From: Pelagomonas calceolata
Lineage: Eukaryota; Sar; Pelagophyceae; Pelagomonadales; Pelagomonadaceae
Direction: 5' to 3'
NCBI GenBank assembly: GCA_918797485.1
Contig: CAKKNE010000005.1
Coordinates: 2,542,001-2,606,000, forward strand
Length of the DNA: 64,000 nt
Part shown: piece by piece, positions 14,301 through 25,533 of the stretch
Position numbering within the stretch: the stretch's first letter is position 1
Layout: each line of letters opens with the position of its first letter
Made by a program: the position numbers and the translations under genes
Notes under the pieces: generated by a model
The model's input: only the letters and a program-made list of their open reading frames with translations
What the model was told of the DNA's origin: nothing
The model's database searches: none

Positions 14301-17300
14301 CCGTATGTCGTCTCGGCTCGGGTGCGTCGTGCCGCTCCAGTCGAGGCCGCCCGACACAAGGCCGTCGATCTCCTCCTCGTCATCGAGGCGCACGAGCAGC
14401 CCGAGGGCCGTCCTCTCGCGGAATCGCGAGTTGCCGTCCGCGGTCATGGCCATGTGCAGCTTCTCGCGGTTCCGGTTGCTGACCGTCATGCTGGCCTCGA
14501 GGGCGTCGCTCCAGTCGAGGCCGCCCGAGACGCGGCCGTCGAACTTCTCGTCCGCCTCAGCGAACAGAGCGAGCCCCAGCGAGCCTGACACGGCCTCGTC
14601 CTGCGAGTCGCCGTCCGCGGTCATCGCCATGCGGAACCGTTCTCGGTCCTTGTTGCTGACCGCCATGCGGACCCGTATGTCGTCTCGGCTCGGGTGCGTC
14701 GTGCCGCTCCAGTCGAAGCCGCCGGACACAAGGCCGTCGATCTCCTCCTCGTCATCGAGGCGCACGAGCAGCCCGAGGGCCGTCCTCTCGCGGAATCGCG
14801 AGTTGCCGTCCGCGGTCATGGCCATGTGCAGCTTCTCGCGGTTCCGGTTGCTGACCGTCATGCTGGCCTCGAGGGGCGTCGCCCAGTCGAGGCCGCCCGA
14901 GACGCGGCCGTCGAACTTCTCGTCCGCCTCAGCGAACAGAGCGAGCCCCAGCGAGCCTGACACGGCCTCGTCCTGCGAGTCGCCGTCCGCGGTCATCGCC
15001 ATGCGGAACCGTTCTCGGTCCTTGTTGCTGACCGCCATGCGGACCCGTATGTCGTCTCGGCTCGGGTGCGTCGTGCCGCTCCAGTCGAAGCCGCCGGACA
15101 CAAGGCCGTCGATCTCCTCCTCGTTATCGAGGCGCACGAGCAGCCCGAGGGAGCCGTCCCTCTCGCGGAATCGCGAGTTGCCGTCCGCGGTCATGGCCAT
15201 ATGCAGCTTCTCGCGGTTCCGGTTGATGACCGTCATGCTGGCCTGCAGGTCGTCTCGATTCGCGTCGGTCATGCCGCTCCAGTCGACGGCGCCCGACAGA
15301 TGGCCATCAAGCTTGTCGTCAGCGTCCGTTCGCACGAGTAGCCCAAGCGAGCCAGCCATGGCCTCGTCCTGCGAGTCGCCGTCGGCGGTCATCGCCATGT
15401 GTAGCCGTTCTCGCTGCTTGTTGATGACCGTCATGCTGGCCCGTAGGTCCTCCTCCGTGCCGCTCCAGTCGGCGGTGCCCGAGACCGTCGCATCGAGCTG
15501 CTCCTTTGCGTCGACGCGCAGCGCGAGCCCGAGCGAGCCAGCCATGGCCTCGTCCTGCGAGTCGCCGTCGGCGGTCATGGCCATATGCAGCTTCTCGCGG
15601 TTCCGGTTGATGACCGTCATGCTGGCCTGCAGGTCGTCTCGATTCGCGTCGGTCATGCCGCTCCAGTCGACGGCGCCCGACAGATGGCCATCAAGCTTGT
15701 CGTCAGCGTCCGTTCGCACGAGTAGCCCGAGCGAGCCAGCCATGGCCTCGTCCTGCGAGTCGCCGTCGGCGGTCATGGCCATATGCAGCTTCTCGCGGTT
15801 CCGGTTGATGACCGTCATGCTGGCCTGCAGGTCGTCTCGATTCGCGTCGGTCATGCCGCTCCAGTCGACGGCGCCCGACAGATGGCCATCAAGCTTGTCG
15901 TCAGCGTCCGTTCGCACGAGTAGCCCAAGCGAGCCAGCCATGGCCTCGTCCTGCGAGTCGCCGTCGGCGGTCATCGCCATGTGTAGCCGTTCTCGCTGCT
16001 TGTTGATGACCGTCATGCTGGCCCGTAGGTCCTCCTCCGTGCCGCTCCAGTCGGCGGTGCCCGAGACCGTCGCATCGAGCTGCTCCTTTGCGTCGACGCG
16101 CAGCGCGAGCCCGAGCGAGCCAGCCATGGCCTCGTCCTGCGAGTCGCCGTCGGCGGTCATGGCCATATGCAGCTTCTCGCGGTTCCGGTTGATGACCGTC
16201 ATGCTGGCCTGCAGGTCGTCTCGATTCGCGTCGGTCATGCCGCTCCAGTCGACGGCGCCCGACAGATGGCCATCAAGCTTGTCGTCAGCGTCCGTTCGCA
16301 CGAGTAGCCCAAGCGAGCCAGCCATGGCCTCGTCCTGCGAGTCGCCGTCGGCGGTCATTGCCATGTGCAGCCGTTCTTGGTCCTTGTTGCTGACCGTCAT
16401 GCTGGCCCGTAGGTCCGTCTGATCCGCGTCCTCCGTGCCGCTCCAGTCGAAGCTGCCTGACACAAGGCCGTCGACCTCGTTCTCGTTATCGACGCGCACG
16501 AGCAGCCCGAGGGAGCCGTCCCTCTCGCGGAATCGCGAGTTGCCGTCCGCGGTCATCGCCATGTGGACCTTCTCTCTACCCTCGTTGCTGACCGTCATGC
16601 GGGCCTCCAGGGCGTCGCTCCAGTCGAGGCCGCCCGACACAAGGCCGTCGAACTTCTCGTCAGCGTCGACGCGCAGCGCGAGCCTGAGCGAGCCCTCCCT
16701 AGCCTTGTTTCGCGAGTCGCCGTCGGCGGTCATTGCCATGTGCAGCCGTTCCCGCTGCTTGTTGATGACCGTCATGCTGGCCCGTAGGTCCTCCTCCGTG
16801 CCGCTCCAGTCGGCGGTGCCCGAGACCGTCGCATCGAGCTGCTCCTTTGCGTCGACGCGCAGCGCGAGCCCGAGCGAGCCAGCCATGGCCTCGTCCTGCG
16901 AGTCGCCGTCGGCGGTCATGGCCATATGCAGCTTCTCGCGGTTCCGGTTGATGACCGTCATGCTGGCCTGCAGGTCGTCTCGATTCGCGTCGGTCATGCC
17001 GCTCCAGTCGACGGCGCCCGACAGATGGCCATCAAGCTTGTCGTCAGCGTCCGTTCGCACGAGTAGCCCAAGCGAGCCAGCCATGGCCTCGTCCTGCGAG
17101 TCGCCGTCGGCGGTCATCGCCATGTGTAGCCGTTCTCGCTGCTTGTTGATGACCGTCATGCTGGCCCGTAGGTCCTCCTCCGTGCCGCTCCAGTCGGCGG
17201 TGCCCGAGACCGTCGCATCGAGCTGCTCCTTTGCGTCGACGCGCAGCGCGAGCCCGAGCGAGCCAGCCATGGCCTCGTCCTGCGAGTCGCCGTCGGCGGT

Positions 17301-20300
17301 CATGGCCATATGCAGCTTCTCGCGGTTCCGGTTGATGACCGTCATGCTGGCCTGCAGGTCGTCTCGATTCGCGTCGGTCATGCCGCTCCAGTCGACGGCG
17401 CCCGACAGATGGCCATCAAGCTTGTCGTCAGCGTCCGTTCGCACGAGTAGCCCAAGCGAGCCAGCCATGGCCTCGTCCTGCGAGTCGCCGTCGGCGGTCA
17501 TTGCCATGTGCAGCCGTTCTTGGTCCTTGTTGCTGACCGTCATGCTGGCCCGTAGGTCCTCCTCCGTGCCGCTCCAGTCGGCGGTGCCCGAGACCGTCGC
17601 ATCGAGCTGCTCCTTTGCGTCGACGCGCAGCAGCGAGCCCGAGCGAGCCAGCCATGGCCTCGTCCTGCGAGTCGCCGTCGGCGGTCATGGCCATATGCAG
17701 CTTCTCGCGGTTCCGGTTGATGACCGTCATGCTGGCCTGCAGGTCGTCTCGATTCAAGGCGTCGGTCATGCCGCTCCAGTCGACGGCGCCCGACAGATGG
17801 CCATCAAGCTTGTCGTCAGCGTCCGTTCGCACGAGTAGCCCAAGCGAGCCAGCCATGGCCTCGTCCTGCGAGTCGCCGTCGGCGGTCATTGCCATGTGCA
17901 GCCGTTCTTGGTCCTTGTTGCTGACCGTCATGCTGGCCCGTAGGTCCTCCTCCGTGCCGCTCCAGTCGGCGGTGCCCGAGACCGTCGCATCGAGCTGCTC
18001 CTTTGCGTCGACGCGCAGCGCGAGCCCGAGCGAGCCAGCCATGGCCTCGTCCTGCGAGTCGCCGTCGGCGGTCATGGCCATATGCAGCTTCTCGCGGTTC
18101 CGGTTGATGACCGTCATGCTGGCCTGCAGGTCGTCTCGATTCGCGTCGGTCATGCCGCTCCAGTCGACGGCGCCCGACAGATGGCCATCAAGCTTGTCGT
18201 CAGCGTCCGTTCGCACGAGTAGCCCAAGCGAGCCAGCCATGGCCTCGTCCTGCGAGTCGCCGTCGGCGGTCATCGCCATGTGTAGCCGTTCTCGCTGCTT
18301 GTTGATGACCGTCATGCTGGCCCGTAGGTCCTCCTCCGTGCCGCTCCAGTCGGCGGTGCCCGAGACCGTCGCATCGAGCTGCTCCTTTGCGTCGACGCGC
18401 AGCGCGAGCCCGAGCGAGCCAGCCATGGCCTCGTCCTGCGAGTCGCCGTCGGCGGTCATGGCCATATGCAGCTTCTCGCGGTTCCGGTTGATGACCGTCA
18501 TGCTGGCCTGCAGGTCGTCTCGATTCGCGTCGGTCATGCCGCTCCAGTCGACGGCGCCCGACAGATGGCCATCAAGCTTGTCGTCAGCGTCCGTTCGCAC
18601 GAGTAGCCCAAGCGAGCCAGCCATGGCCTCGTCCTGCGAGTCGCCGTCGGCGGTCATCGCCATGTGTAGCCGTTCTCGCTGCTTGTTGATGACCGTCATG
18701 CTGGCCCGTAGGTCCGTCTGATCCGCGTCCTCCGTGCCGCTCCAGTCGAAGCTGCCTGACACAAGGCCGTCGACCTCGTTCTCGTTATCGACGCGCACGA
18801 GCAGCCCGAGGGAGCCGTCCCTCTCGCGGAATCGCGAGTTGCCGTCCGCGGTCATCGCCATGTGGACCTTCTCTCTACCCTCGTTGCTGACCGTCATGCG
18901 GGCCTCCAGGGCGTCGCTCCAGTCGAGGCCGCCCGACACAAGGCCGTCGAACTTCTCGTCAGCGTCGACGCGCAGCGCGAGCCTGAGCGAGCCCTCCCTA
19001 GCCTTGTTTCGCGAGTCGCCGTCGGCGGTCATTGCCATGTGCAGCCGTTCCCGCTGCTTGTTGCTGACCGTCATGCTGGCCCGTAGGTCCGTCTGATCCG
19101 CGTCCTCCGTGCCGCTCCAGTCGAAGCTGCCTGACACAAGGCCGTCGACCTCGTTCTCGTTATCGACGCGCACGAGCAGCCCGAGGGAGCCGTCCCTCTC
19201 GCGGAATCGCGAGTTGCCGTCCGCGGTCATCGCCATGTGGACCTTCTCTCTACCCTCGTTGCTGACCGTCATGCGGGCCTCCAGGGCGTCGCTCCAGTCG
19301 AGGCCGCCCGACACAAGGCCGTCGAACTTCTCGTCAGCGTCGACGCGCAGCGCGAGCCCGAGCGAGCCCTCCCTAGCCTTGTTTCGCGAGTCGCCGTCGG
19401 CGGTCATTGCCATGTGCAGCCGTTCTTGGTCCTTGTTGCTGACCGTCATGCTGGCCCGTAGGTCCGTCTGATCCGCGTCCTCCGTGCCGCTCCAGTCGAA
19501 GCTGCCTGACACAAGGCCGTCGACCTCGTTCTCGTTATCGACGCGCACGAGCAGCCCGAGGGAGCCGTCCCTCTCGCGGAATCGCGAGTTGCCGTCCGCG
19601 GTCATCGCCATGTGGACCTTCTCTCTACCCTCGTTGCTGACCGTCATGCGGGCCTCCAGGGCGTCGCTCCAGTCGAGGCCGCCCGACACAAGGCCGTCGA
19701 ACTTCTCGTCAGCGTCGACGCGCAGCGCGAGCCTGAGCGAGCCCTCCCTAGCCTTGTTTCGCGAGTCGCCGTCGGCGGTCATTGCCATGTGCAGCCGTTC
19801 CCGCTGCTTGTTGCTGACCGTCATGCTGGCCCGTAGGTCCGTCTGATCCGCGTCCTCCGTGCCGCTCCAGTCGAAGCTGCCTGACACAAGGCCGTCGACC
19901 TCGTTCTCGTTATCGACGCGCACGAGCAGCCCGAGGGAGCCGTCCCTCTCGCGGAATCGCGAGTTGCCGTCCGCGGTCATCGCCATGTGGACCTTCTCTC
20001 TACCCTCGTTGCTGACCGTCATGCGGGCCTCCAGGGCGTCGCTCCAGTCGAGGCCGCCCGACACAAGGCCGTCGAACTTCTCGTCAGCGTCGACGCGCAG
20101 CGCGAGCCCGAGCGAGCCCCTCCTAGCCTTGTTTCGCGAGTCGCCGTCGGCGGTCATTGCCATGTGCAGCCGTTCCCGCTGCTTGTTGCTGACCGTCATG
20201 CTGGCCCGTAGGTCCGTCTGATCCGCGTCCTCCGTGCCGCTCCAGTCGAAGCTGCCTGACACAAGGCCGTCGACCTCGTTCTCGTTATCGACGCGCACGA

Positions 20301-23300
20301 GCAGCCCGAGGGAGCCGTCCCTCTCGCGGAATCGCGAGTTGCCGTCCGCGGTCATCGCCATGTGGACCTTCTCTCTACCCTCGTTGCTGACCGTCATGCG
20401 GGCCTCCAGGGCGTCGCTCCAGTCGAGGCCGCCCGAGACGCGGCCGTCGAACTTCTCGTCAGCGTCGACGCGCAGCGCGAGCCCGAGCGAGCCCTCCCTA
20501 GCCTTGTTTCGCGAGTCGCCGTCGGCCGTCATTGCCATGTGCAGCCGTTCCCGCTGCTTGTTGCTGACCGTCATGCTGGCCCGTAGGTCCGTCTGATCCG
20601 CGTCCTCCGTGCCGCTCCAGTCGAAGCTGCCTGACACAAGGCCGTCGACCTCGTTCTCGTTATCGACGCGCACGAGCAGCCCGAGGGAGCCGTCCCTCTC
20701 GCGGAATCGCGAGTTGCCGTCCGCGGTCATCGCCATGTGGACCTTCTCTCTACCCTCGTTGCTGACCGTCATGCGGGCCTCCAGGGCGTCGCTCCAGTCG
20801 AGGCCGCCCGACACAAGGCCGTCGAACTTCTCGTCAGCGTCGACGCGCAGCGCGAGCCCGAGCGAGCCCTCCCTAGCCTTGTTTCGCGAGTCGCCGTCGG
20901 CGGTCATTGCCATGTGCAGCCGTTCCCGCTGCTTGTTGCTGACCGTCATGCTGGCCCGTAGGTCCGTCTGATCCGCGTCCTCCGTGCCGCTCCAGTCGAA
21001 GCTGCCTGACACAAGGCCGTCGACCTCGTTCGTTATCGACGGCAAGCGCACGAGCAGCCCGAGGGAGCCGTCCCTCTCGCGGAATCGCGAGTTGCCGTCC
21101 GCGGTCATCGCCATGTGGACCTTCTCTCTACCCTCGTTGCTGACCGTCATGCGGGCCTCCAGGGCGTCGCTCCAGTCGAGGCCGCCCGACACAAGGCCGT
21201 CGAACTTCGTCAGCGTCGACGCGCAGCGCGAGCCTGAGCGAGCCTCCCTAGCCTTGTTTCGCGAGTCGCCGTCGGCGGTCATTGCCATGTGCAGCCGTTC
21301 CCGCTGCTTGTTGCTGACCGTCATGCTGGCCCGTAGGTCCGTCTGATCCGCGTCCTCCGTGCCGCTCCAGTCGAAGCTGCCTGACACAAGGCCGTCGACC
21401 TCGTTCTCGTTATCGACGCGCACGAGCAGCCCGAGGGAGCCGTCCCTCTCGCGGAATCGCGAGTTGCCGTCCGCGGTCATCGCCATGTGGACCTTCTCTC
21501 TACCCTCGTTGCTGACCGTCATGCGGGCCTCCAGGGCGTCGCTCCAGTCGAGGCCGCCCGACACAAGGCCGTCGAACTTCTCGTCAGCGTCGACGCGCAG
21601 CGCGAGCCCGAGCGAGCCCTCCCTAGCCTTGTTTCGCGAGTCGCCGTCGGCGGTCATTGCCATGTGCAGCCGTTCCCGCTGCTTGTTGCTGACCGTCATG
21701 CTGGCCCGTAGGTCCGTCTGATCCGCGTCCTCCGTGCCGCTCCAGTCGAAGCTGCCTGACACAAGGCCGTCGACCTCGTTCTCGTTATCGACGCGCACGA
21801 GCAGCCCGAGGGAGCCGTCCCTCTCGCGGAATCGCGAGTTGCCGTCCGCGGTCATCGCCATGTGGACCTTCTCTCTACCCTCGTTGCTGACCGTCATGCG
21901 GGCCTCCAGGGCGTCGCTCCAGTCGAGGCCGCCCGAGACGCGGCCGTCGAACTTCTCGTCAGCGTCGACGCGCAGCGCGAGCCCGAGCGAGCCCTCCCTA
22001 GCCTTGTTTCGCGAGTCGCCGTCGGCAGTCATTGCCATGTGCAGCCGTTCCCGCTGCTTGTTGCTGACCGTCATGCTGGCCCGTAGGTCCGTCTGATCCG
22101 CGTCCTCCGTGCCGCTCCAGTCGAAGCTGCCTGACACAAGGCCGTCGACCTCGTTCTCGTTATCGACGCGCACGAGCAGCCCGAGGGAGCCGTCCCTCTC
22201 GCGGAATCGCGAGTTGCCGTCCGCGGTCATCGCCATGTGGACCTTCTCTCTACCCTCGTTGCTGACCGTCATGCGGGCCTCCAGGGCGTCGCTCCAGTCG
22301 AGGCCGCCCGACACAAGGCCGTCGAACTTCTCGTCAGCGTCGACGCGCAGCGCGAGCCCGAGCGAGCCCTCCCTAGCCTTGTTTCGCGAGTCGCCGTCGG
22401 CGGTCATTGCCATGTGCAGCCGTTCCCGCTGCTTGTTGCTGACCGTCATGCTGGCCCGTAGGTCCGTCTGATCCGCGTCCTCCGTGCCGCTCCAGTCGAA
22501 GCTGCCTGACACAAGGCCGTCGACCTCGTTCTCGTTATCGACGCGCACGAGCAGCCCGAGGGAGCCGTCCCTCTCGCGGAATCGCGAGTTGCCGTCCGCG
22601 GTCATCGCCATGTGGACCTTCTCTCTACCCTCGTTGCTGACCGTCATGCGGGCCTCCAGGGCGTCGCTCCAGTCGAGGCCGCCCGAGACGCGGCCGTCGA
22701 ACTTCTCGTCAGCGTCGACGCGCAGCGCGAGCCCGAGCGAGCCCCTAGCCTTGTTTCGCGAGTCGCCGTCGGCAGTCATTGCCATGTGCAGCCGTTCCCG
22801 CTGCTTGTTGCTGACCGTCATGCTGGCCCGTAGGTCCGTCTGATCCGCGTCCTCCGTGCCGCTCCAGTCGAAGCTGCCTGACACAAGGCCGTCGACCTCG
22901 TTCTCGTTATCGACGCGCACGAGCAGCCCGAGGGAGCCGTCCCTCTCGCGGAATCGCGAGTTGCCGTCCGCGGTCATCGCCATGTGGACCTTCTCTCTAC
23001 CCTCGTTGCTGACCGTCATGCGGGCCTCCAGGGCGTCGCTCCAGTCGAGGCCGCCCGACACAAGGCCGTCGAACTTCTCGTCAGCGTTGACGCGCAGCGC
23101 GAGCCCGAGCGAGCCCTCCCTAGCCTTGTTTCGCGAGTCGCCGTCGGCGGTCATTGCCATGTGCAGCCGTTCCCGCTGCTTGTTGCTGACCGTCATGCTG
23201 GCCCGTAGGTCCGTCTGATCCGCGTCCTCCGTGCCGCTCCAGTCGAAGCTGCCTGACACAAGGCCGTCGACCTCGTTCTCGTTATCGACGCGCACGAGCA

Positions 23301-25533
23301 GCCCCATGGAGCCAGCCATAGCCTCGTCCTGCGAGTCCCCGTCGGCGGTCATCGCCATGTGTAGCCGTTCCCGCTGCTTGTTGCTGACCGTCATGCTGGC
23401 CCATAGGTCCGTCTGATTCGCGTCGGTCATGCCGCTCCAGTCGACGGCGCCCGACAGATGGCCATCAAGCTTGTCGTCAGCGTCCGTTCGCACGAGTAGC
23501 CCAAGCGAGCCAGCCATGGCCTCGTCCTGCGAGTCGCCGTCGGCGGTCATCGCCATGTGTAGCCGTTCTTGGTCCTTGTTGATGACCGTCATGCTGGCCT
23601 GGAGGTCCGTCTGATCCGCGTCCTCCGTGCCGCTCCAGTCGACGGCGCCCGAGACCGTCGCATCAAGCTCCTCCTTTGCGTCGACGCGCACGGTTAGGGA
23701 CGTTAGGCCCGAGGCTCTTTTTCCGCTCGCCGCGCCATCCGCGACGAAATCGGCGCGGAGCAGCTCTCCCCCCTTGTCGCTGATGTTCAAGTAGGATTCG
23801 AGGGCTGGGCGCCCGGGCTCGCCGACGAAACCGCGGGCCTCGACGGCGACGAAGCGGGGCCTGGCCGACTTGGCGTCCTCGAGCCGCCCCAGGACCGCGT
23901 TGCCGTCCGCCGTGTCGAAGACGGCGCGCCAGTCCACCTTCGTCCTGTTCGCCGTGGGGTCCACGACCTCGAGGTGGGCGCAGAACGCGCCCTTGGCCGA
24001 GATGCACAACTTGCAGTCGAGCGAGTCGTCCCAGATCATCGGCTGGCAGCCGGCGTCGCGCGGGCAGCTCCGCTCGAAGAGGCCGGGGGCGGCGGCGGTG
24101 CGGAGGCGCCGGCGCCCGCGCGGCGCCCCGCGCGGCAGGACGCGCGCCCGCGCCTCGGGCGTCGCGACGTCGAGCGCGTGGTCGCCGGCGAGCGCGCCGA
24201 GGAACGTCGCGGCGTCCATGCGCGTGCGGACCCGGAGCTCGCGCCGCAGGAGCTGGTGCTTGAGCGCGCGCTTCGCCCGGCCGTCGTCGTCGGTGGCGCG
24301 CAGGACGAGCGGCCCGCACGCGGCGGCGCGCGGGCTCGCGCACGCGGTTCCCAGCGCGCCGCGGCGCAGGTCGACCTCGAAGGCGGCGAGCTCGACGCGC
24401 GCCGCCGCCGCCGCGGCGTCCGTCTCGTTGAGCGCCGGCAGCAGCGCGTCGACCGCGACCGCCGGCACCGCGAGGACGACGCGGTCGACCGCTGGAGGCA
24501 GCGCCACGGCGAACGCGGGCGGCGCGTACGCGAGCGCCGCGCTGTCCTCGCGCCACTCGGGCTCGACGCGCGCGAGCTCCCGCACGACCTCGCGCAGCGT
24601 CCGCGCGACGCGCCGGATCGGGTCGGTCGCGTCGATGGTCTCGGGGGCGGCGACGACGCCGGCGTCGGCGTCGGCACCGGGGGCGGCGGCGGCACCGGGG
24701 GCGGCGGCGGCACCGGGGGCGGCGGCGGCGCTGTCGGCGCCGGCGCTGTCGGCAGCGCCCTTGGCGCCGGCGCCGGCGCCGCGCCAGGACGCGCGGACGC
24801 CGCGGAGCAGCACCTCGACGGGCAGCGCATGCCAGAGCCGCGTTCGCGTCCGCACGTCGCAGACCAGGCGCGCGCCGGCGAGGTCCTCGGGGCGGTGCAG
24901 GCGCCGCAGCTGGTCGAAGTCGATGCGGTGGAGGCGCAGGTCGACGCGCCGGCGCGTGCGCTCGCGCGCGGACACCAGCGGCCACGCGCGGCCCGGCTGG
25001 GCCGAGAGGCGCCCGGCGCGCGCGAAGTCCTCGCCGGCGAAGCGCAGATCGACGGCGCAGTCGGCGGCGGTCACGACGACCTCGTGGAGCGTGGACCGGA
25101 GGAACTGCGGCTTCGCGTCGACGGCGACGACGACGTCGCGCCCCTCGAGGGTCACGCGCGCGACGGCGCCGGCCGCGCCGAGGCCGCGCGCCGCGAGCGC
25201 CGCGAGCCAGATCACGGGCACGAGCGACGCCAGCGCCGCGACGACGACCGCCGCCGTCGCGATGGTCAGGGGGCGCCGGCGCGCCGCCCTCAGCGCCCGG
25301 CGCGCGCGCGACCGCGGCGGCGGCGGCCGCGCGGCGACGAGGCCGGCCTCCTCGATCAGGTCGCCGGACCGGCCCGACTTCCGCGCGACCTCGAGGGGCT
25401 GCGCCGCCTCGCCGGGGTCGACGGCGCCCGCCGCGGCCGACTTGCGCGCGACCTCGAGGGGCTGCCCCTCCTCGGCCGCCGCCCCGCCGGGCGCGACGGC
25501 AGCCCGCTGCCGCCAGGGCGCGAGCACTCTCAT
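2327..25533 (-). CDS. giant REJ-GPS surface protein with about 69 tandem beta-repeats, mucin-like regions and two membrane helices
   Basis: ATG at 25533, TGA at 2327-2329, about 7,735 codons. Parts in order: an Arg-rich N-terminus with two QPLEVARKS copies; membrane helix at residues 88-116; a 500-residue unknown region; about 69 repeats (23700-10755); a short conserved segment; a Pro/Thr mucin-like region (10070-8235); Calx-beta-like then REJ-like sequence (about 8230-4900; Cys-Asp-Gly at about 6680); a GAIN/GPS motif (about 3930-3800); Pro/Thr (3775-3430); a beta-rich domain; Pro/Thr (2995-2875); helix (about 2790-2710); a tail of [14 protein letters not shown]-type repeats. The reading frame breaks twice inside the repeats, near 17632 and 14233. 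Each break is one extra base compared with neighbouring copies, so I read this as one gene with likely consensus errors. In known families REJ plus GPS occurs in polycystin-1-type proteins, but this one lacks their channel part. The role (adhesion, mechanosensing or coat) is inferred. Confidence 0.8.
2335..2520 (-). repeat. C-terminal tail repeats of the giant protein
   Basis: Three near-identical units of about 17 codons encode NRGPP-[SR]-RAAPD-[YD]-GFGS and variants. They form the last 60 residues of the cytosolic tail after the second membrane helix. The units are Pro/Arg-rich and probably disordered. Confidence 0.8.
2875..2995 (-). repeat. Pro/Thr/Ser-rich linker 3 of the giant protein
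   Basis: A short run of PSPRPT/PSPAPS units lies just before the C-terminal membrane helix, with an Ala/Pro stretch beside it. Likely an O-glycosylated stalk. Confidence 0.7.
3430..3775 (-). repeat. Pro/Thr/Ser-rich linker 2 of the giant protein
   Basis: Repeating PTP/PAPT/RPTP units separate the GPS motif from the membrane-proximal beta-rich domain. The composition matches the larger mucin-like block at 8235-10070. Confidence 0.75.
3800..3930 (-). other. GPS autoproteolysis motif (end of GAIN-like domain)
   Basis: Read on the minus strand, the segment carries the full GPS signature: CSFWDN, then W-S, a Gly-Cys, and CACTHLTDF. In adhesion GPCRs and polycystin-1 the chain cuts itself between Leu and Thr/Ser of His-Leu-Thr. 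Here those codons are CTG (3827-3829) and ACC (3824-3826). All four motif cysteines and both tryptophans are present, so cleavage competence is plausible. Confidence 0.85.
8235..10070 (-). repeat. mucin-like Pro/Thr-rich region of the giant protein
   Basis: About 600 residues of PTxxPT, PTPAPS and PTARPT units with a near three-residue rhythm, including exact repeats of about 100 bp (9620-9720 against 9780-9850 and beyond). Expected to be extended and heavily O-glycosylated. Codon bias also leaves the opposite strand open here. Confidence 0.85.
12084..15179 (-). repeat. higher-order repeat block D (372/375 bp)
   Basis: About eight copies of a two-unit repeat. One unit carries [15 protein letters not shown] and FRMAMTADG; the other carries EADEKFDG and SDALEASM. 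The period is 375 bp, or 372 bp where a 3-bp loss changes RERDGSLG to RERTALG (near 13280, 14401 and 14776). Confidence 0.8.
15180..18733 (-). repeat. higher-order repeat block C (381 bp)
   Basis: Copies of a 127-residue pair: a unit with [13 protein letters not shown] and [10 protein letters not shown], alternating with a unit with [12 protein letters not shown] and TEEDLRA. The segment at about 17026, 17407, 17800, 18180 and 18560 recurs every 381 bp (one extra codon near 17755). One extra single unit (201 bp) is inserted at 15683-15884. Confidence 0.8.
18734..23230 (-). repeat. higher-order repeat block B (12 x 375 bp)
   Basis: Twelve head-to-tail copies of a 125-residue pair (66 + 59 residues), starting at 18734, 19109, 19484 and so on every 375 bp to 22856; one copy is 3 bp short. 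Copies are nearly identical, which points to recent expansion or strong homogenisation. Confidence 0.9.
24655..24770 (-). repeat. low-complexity Pro-Gly-Ala run in the giant protein N-terminal region
   Basis: An 18-bp unit encoding PGAAAA is repeated several times. It lies between the N-terminal membrane helix and the first beta-repeat. Confidence 0.7.

Larger units (their letters stand above)
10755..23700 (-). repeat. tandem array of about 69 beta-type protein repeats
   Basis: Each unit of 59-67 residues carries DG-x-VSG-x-x-DWS, then ASMTVSN, an Arg/Glu pair, MAMTADGDS and GSLGL-x-x-RVD. Alternating hydrophobic residues suggest repeated beta strands. I counted 18 units in 10755-14218 and extrapolated the rest from spacing. 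Units are paired into higher-order repeats that differ between blocks (see the next three entries). The repeat family is not one I recognise. Confidence 0.85.

Noticed and set aside
8232-17838. Long plus-strand ORFs (for example 8232-10178, 12084-14588, 14257-16422, 16435-17838) opposite the giant gene
   Set aside because: They repeat with the same period as the minus-strand array, have no recognised domain and read as Ser/Arg/Pro-rich or Gly/Val-rich noise. The minus strand has REJ, GPS and membrane features, so these are shadows of its codon bias.
12084-23230. CRISPR array or satellite DNA
   Set aside because: Repeats are contiguous, coding, 187-381 bp long and lack unique spacers; the host is eukaryotic.
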